Of a stretch of 8,398 nucleotides of DNA, positions 6,583-8,398 are shown piece after piece. The notes beneath the pieces were generated by a model. The model ran no database searches and was not told where the DNA came from. It saw nothing but the letters and a program-made list of their open reading frames with translations. This DNA comes from Candidatus Bathyarchaeota archaeon. Lineage in GTDB: Archaea; Thermoproteota; Bathyarchaeia; Bathyarchaeales; Bathyarchaeaceae. The position numbers and the translations under genes are program-made. The stretch spans positions 1 to 8,398 of the forward strand of contig DAOVDC010000026.1 in NCBI GenBank assembly GCA_030669695.1, read 5' to 3'. How positions within the stretch are numbered: the stretch's first letter is position 1; the number at the start of each line of letters is the position of its first letter.

Positions 6583-7131
6583 CTATTTCCCTCCTAACTT
6601 GCTTATAATTTCCTCAAAATTTTTATTCCATTCATCAATTTTCGTGTTCGGAAAAGACCATGTGGCGTGAGGCTGATAAAACCTGTCCAAACTGATTGTC
6701 GTGAGGTGTTTGTAAGCAAAGTGCTTAAGCCCAGACAGGATAAGCCACTCCATGTAATACGGGCCGATCCCCATGAACAACGCAAGATCGTGCTGTCCCT
6801 CACCGTCCACACCATCCCAATCCGGATCCTTGAGTCTATTGCCAATGTCCATCGCAGGCATCCAAGCCGCAGGATGAAAGCCTCTCTTGACGAATTCGCC
6901 TACTATGTGAGCCGTGGTCACGACTGGTATTTCTGCAGCCTTGGCGAAACGAATTACAAGATCGATAGCTTTTTCCTCGCCCAATTCGATTTCAAGCGCT
7001 TTGTGTCCAACGATTAGGATTGGATGTTTCGCCCTTTTTATAAGGGCGACGACAACTGCGGGTTTTGTGATGATGTGGGCCTTCTTCGGACCTGCGATTT
7101 CTGCTGTCTGCCACGGTTCTGCCTTAGCCAT
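6583..7131 (-). CDS. cdhB: ACDS epsilon subunit CdhB
   Basis: This is the small epsilon subunit that pairs with CdhA in the alpha2-epsilon2 CO dehydrogenase component of archaeal ACDS. It has no metal-cluster motif; the family adopts a DHS-like (NAD/FAD-binding) Rossmann-type fold and has been proposed to assist electron transfer. The 182-residue length is close to the family's usual size of about 170. Recognisable blocks are PILIVGHKALE (about 37-47), IPVVTTAHIVGEF (about 88-100), a glycine-rich segment around GIGPYYMEWLILSGLKHF, and LDRFYQPHATWSFPN near the C-terminus. The ATG is preceded by a GGAAGGAG ribosome-binding site 5 nt away that lies inside the end of cdhA. It stops with TAG 1 nt before cdhC. 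Its position between cdhA and cdhC is the classic archaeal order. No alternative identity is plausible. Confidence 0.95.
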   Translation of the reverse strand: MAKAEPWQTAEIAGPKKAHIITKPAVVVALIKRAKHPILIVGHKALEIELGEEKAIDLVIRFAKAAEIPVVTTAHIVGEFVKRGFHPAAWMPAMDIGNRLKDPDWDGVDGEGQHDLALFMGIGPYYMEWLILSGLKHFAYKHLTTISLDRFYQPHATWSFPNTKIDEWNKNFEEIISKLGGK

Positions 7132-7133
7132 TT

Positions 7134-8398
7134 TTACTCCTTCCTCTTCCTAATCAATCTTGGCAGGAGGGTTGGAATATTTATAATCTTGCCCTCCTTC
7201 CACTTCTTTTCCTCCAAAACCTTTAGAATTTCATCTCTCATAGTGAGTGGTATGTCCGCCTTTGTTCGGACGAAAAGGTGGATGTCGTCAGGGAGTACTC
7301 CGTAGAGTCGTTTGTGTAGGTCGATGTAGTGGGTAAGCTTTATGGCTCGACCCTTTGTTGTGTCAGCGGGCCTTATACAGAGCTTCGCCATCATAACCAT
7401 CGCCTCCTCTTTTGTTTCAGCCGCATAGAACAAGTGCTCAGGTGTGGGACCAACGTAAACCCGGTCTCCGGTGCGGGCATCGTAATCATACCAGTCTTCA
7501 TCACGATCCTTTCTGCCCAAAAGCATGCGTCTATATTTCGACCCGTGGGGCCCAACTATAACCGGCACTCCTAACCGCCAGAAGCCACTCGCTATGGAGG
7601 CCGCCTTCTGGGACATGGCCCCCCACGCAACTCCAACAGCGCCAACCCGGGTGTAGACGTAGTCAGCAATCTCCTCGTAGTTCGCGCGGAGCGGAAGTTT
7701 TGCAAAAATACTTGCAATTTTGATCGCCGCCCCAGCTATGTGAGGGTTGGAGACACATGAACCCACGTTGACTATACCTCCTGCGTCAAAGTCACCTGGG
7801 TATTTCTCGTAGAGAGTCTTTCCCTCCTCATCCTTTTGCATGGCTATGGACATGGCGGCACAGCCTGTAGCGGTTACGATATATCTACGCTTCGCGAATT
7901 CCTCAGCCATCTCTGCAACCTCCCTTCCACCATGGGGATAGTTGGCACATCCTACCAGCGCCACAATTCCAGGAATTTCTCCGAGGACTATGGGTCCACC
8001 AACCTTCCTTATTTCTACGTCTTGGATTGCACCTCGTCCAACTCGTATCTTAAATTTCTCCTTGATTAAATTCTTTTGTGATGTTGCTACCACAAAGCTA
8101 TGCAGCGGGAAGTCGTTTGGGCAAGCACTGTCGCAACGGGCGCAACCGACGCAATCTTCGAGAATTTTAGCCAGCGGGTTAAGGTCACCCTTCGCCACCG
8201 CTTTCATGGCATCAGGGATGGGCAAGTCGTTTGGACAGGCTCGTCTACACTCGTTGCATTGCGTGCATTCTTTGGCAGCCTTAATGATTTCTTCTATTTC
8301 CGGTATGTTCTTGAATTTCTTTCGTTCTGGGGCAATAGTCATCACGGTCTCAACTGCAACCTCTCCAACTTTCTCTGGGTCTAAAATGAGCACTCCAG
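7134..8398 (-). CDS. cdhA: ACDS/CODH alpha subunit CdhA, C-terminal part (5' end beyond window)
   Basis: This is the nickel-iron carbon monoxide dehydrogenase subunit of the archaeal acetyl-CoA decarbonylase/synthase complex, which interconverts CO2 and CO with ferredoxin electrons in the cytoplasm. The frame is open to the right edge, so about 420 residues are visible; the family is usually near 800, so roughly the N-terminal half is missing. Numbering from the first GTG (8393), there are two ferredoxin-type motifs: C43-x2-C46-x2-C49-x3-CP, then C81-x2-C84-x2-C87-x3-CP. Three cysteines sit in contexts matching C-cluster ligands of CODH: VGCANYP (C149), ATGCAAM (C178) and [10 protein letters not shown] (C213). 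The archaeal GPHGSKYRR block follows at about 281-289. That GTG is not taken as the start, because the reading frame continues upstream and the subunit would otherwise lack its N-terminal cluster region. It ends in TAA 2 nt before cdhB and heads the visible operon. Family assignment is very secure. Confidence 0.97.
   Translation of the reverse strand, partial: GVLILDPEKVGEVAVETVMTIAPERKKFKNIPEIEEIIKAAKECTQCNECRRACPNDLPIPDAMKAVAKGDLNPLAKILEDCVGCARCDSACPNDFPLHSFVVATSQKNLIKEKFKIRVGRGAIQDVEIRKVGGPIVLGEIPGIVALVGCANYPHGGREVAEMAEEFAKRRYIVTATGCAAMSIAMQKDEEGKTLYEKYPGDFDAGGIVNVGSCVSNPHIAGAAIKIASIFAKLPLRANYEEIADYVYTRVGAVGVAWGAMSQKAASIASGFWRLGVPVIVGPHGSKYRRMLLGRKDRDEDWYDYDARTGDRVYVGPTPEHLFYAAETKEEAMVMMAKLCIRPADTTKGRAIKLTHYIDLHKRLYGVLPDDIHLFVRTKADIPLTMRDEILKVLEEKKWKEGKIINIPTLLPRLIRKRKE

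Noticed and set aside
1..8398. CRISPR arrays, tRNA or rRNA genes, insertion sequences
   Set aside because: No regularly spaced repeats, no tRNA-like TTCGA arm in the non-coding stretches with matching cloverleaf, and no transposase-like frame or terminal inverted repeats were seen.

Overview
The window is a piece of an archaeal genome, and every supported gene lies on the minus strand, so transcription runs from right to left. The dominant content is the acetyl-CoA decarbonylase/synthase (ACDS, archaeal CODH/ACS) operon in the order cdhA-cdhB-cdhC-cdhD-cdhE. It is followed by fwdA, the amidohydrolase subunit of formylmethanofuran dehydrogenase. The separate epsilon subunit (CdhB), the beta subunit without a fused bacterial-type N-terminus, the methanofuran-linked FwdA and a thermosome remnant all point to Archaea. 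A lineage with the methanofuran/tetrahydromethanopterin Wood-Ljungdahl pathway fits, for example an uncultured Bathyarchaeia-like organism, an Archaeoglobus relative or a methanogen relative. I cannot place it more precisely, and no mcr genes are in the window.

Layout from right to left along transcription: cdhA enters truncated at the right edge (7134-8398), then cdhB (6583-7131), cdhC (5196-6581), cdhD (3931-5199) and cdhE (2457-3938). Spacing is extremely tight: gaps of 2 and 1 nt, then overlaps of 4 and 8 nt, so translation is probably coupled. A 320-bp spacer (2137-2456) follows. It holds an imperfect direct repeat and a short FwdC-like reading frame that is interrupted by one in-frame TGA and reopens in the same frame up to the ribosome-binding site of fwdA. 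fwdA occupies 442-2136. Downstream of it (81-441) no intact gene is clear, but 126-278 encodes a recognisable decayed thermosome C-terminus. The start of one more minus-strand gene (1-80) runs off the left edge.

Functionally, CdhA/CdhB interconvert CO2 and CO, CdhD/CdhE carry the methyl group on a corrinoid, and CdhC joins methyl, CO and CoA into acetyl-CoA (or the reverse). FwdA belongs to the enzyme that begins the methyl branch by fixing CO2 onto methanofuran. The window therefore pairs the carbonyl-branch enzyme with one subunit of the first methyl-branch enzyme.

The system itself is known. The points worth checking are: the interrupted small frame next to fwdA, a lone fwdA without its partner subunits in view, the thermosome relic, a like-patterned but oppositely charged motif at the CdhC C-terminus and CdhD N-terminus, and an additional cysteine beside an A-cluster ligand of CdhC.
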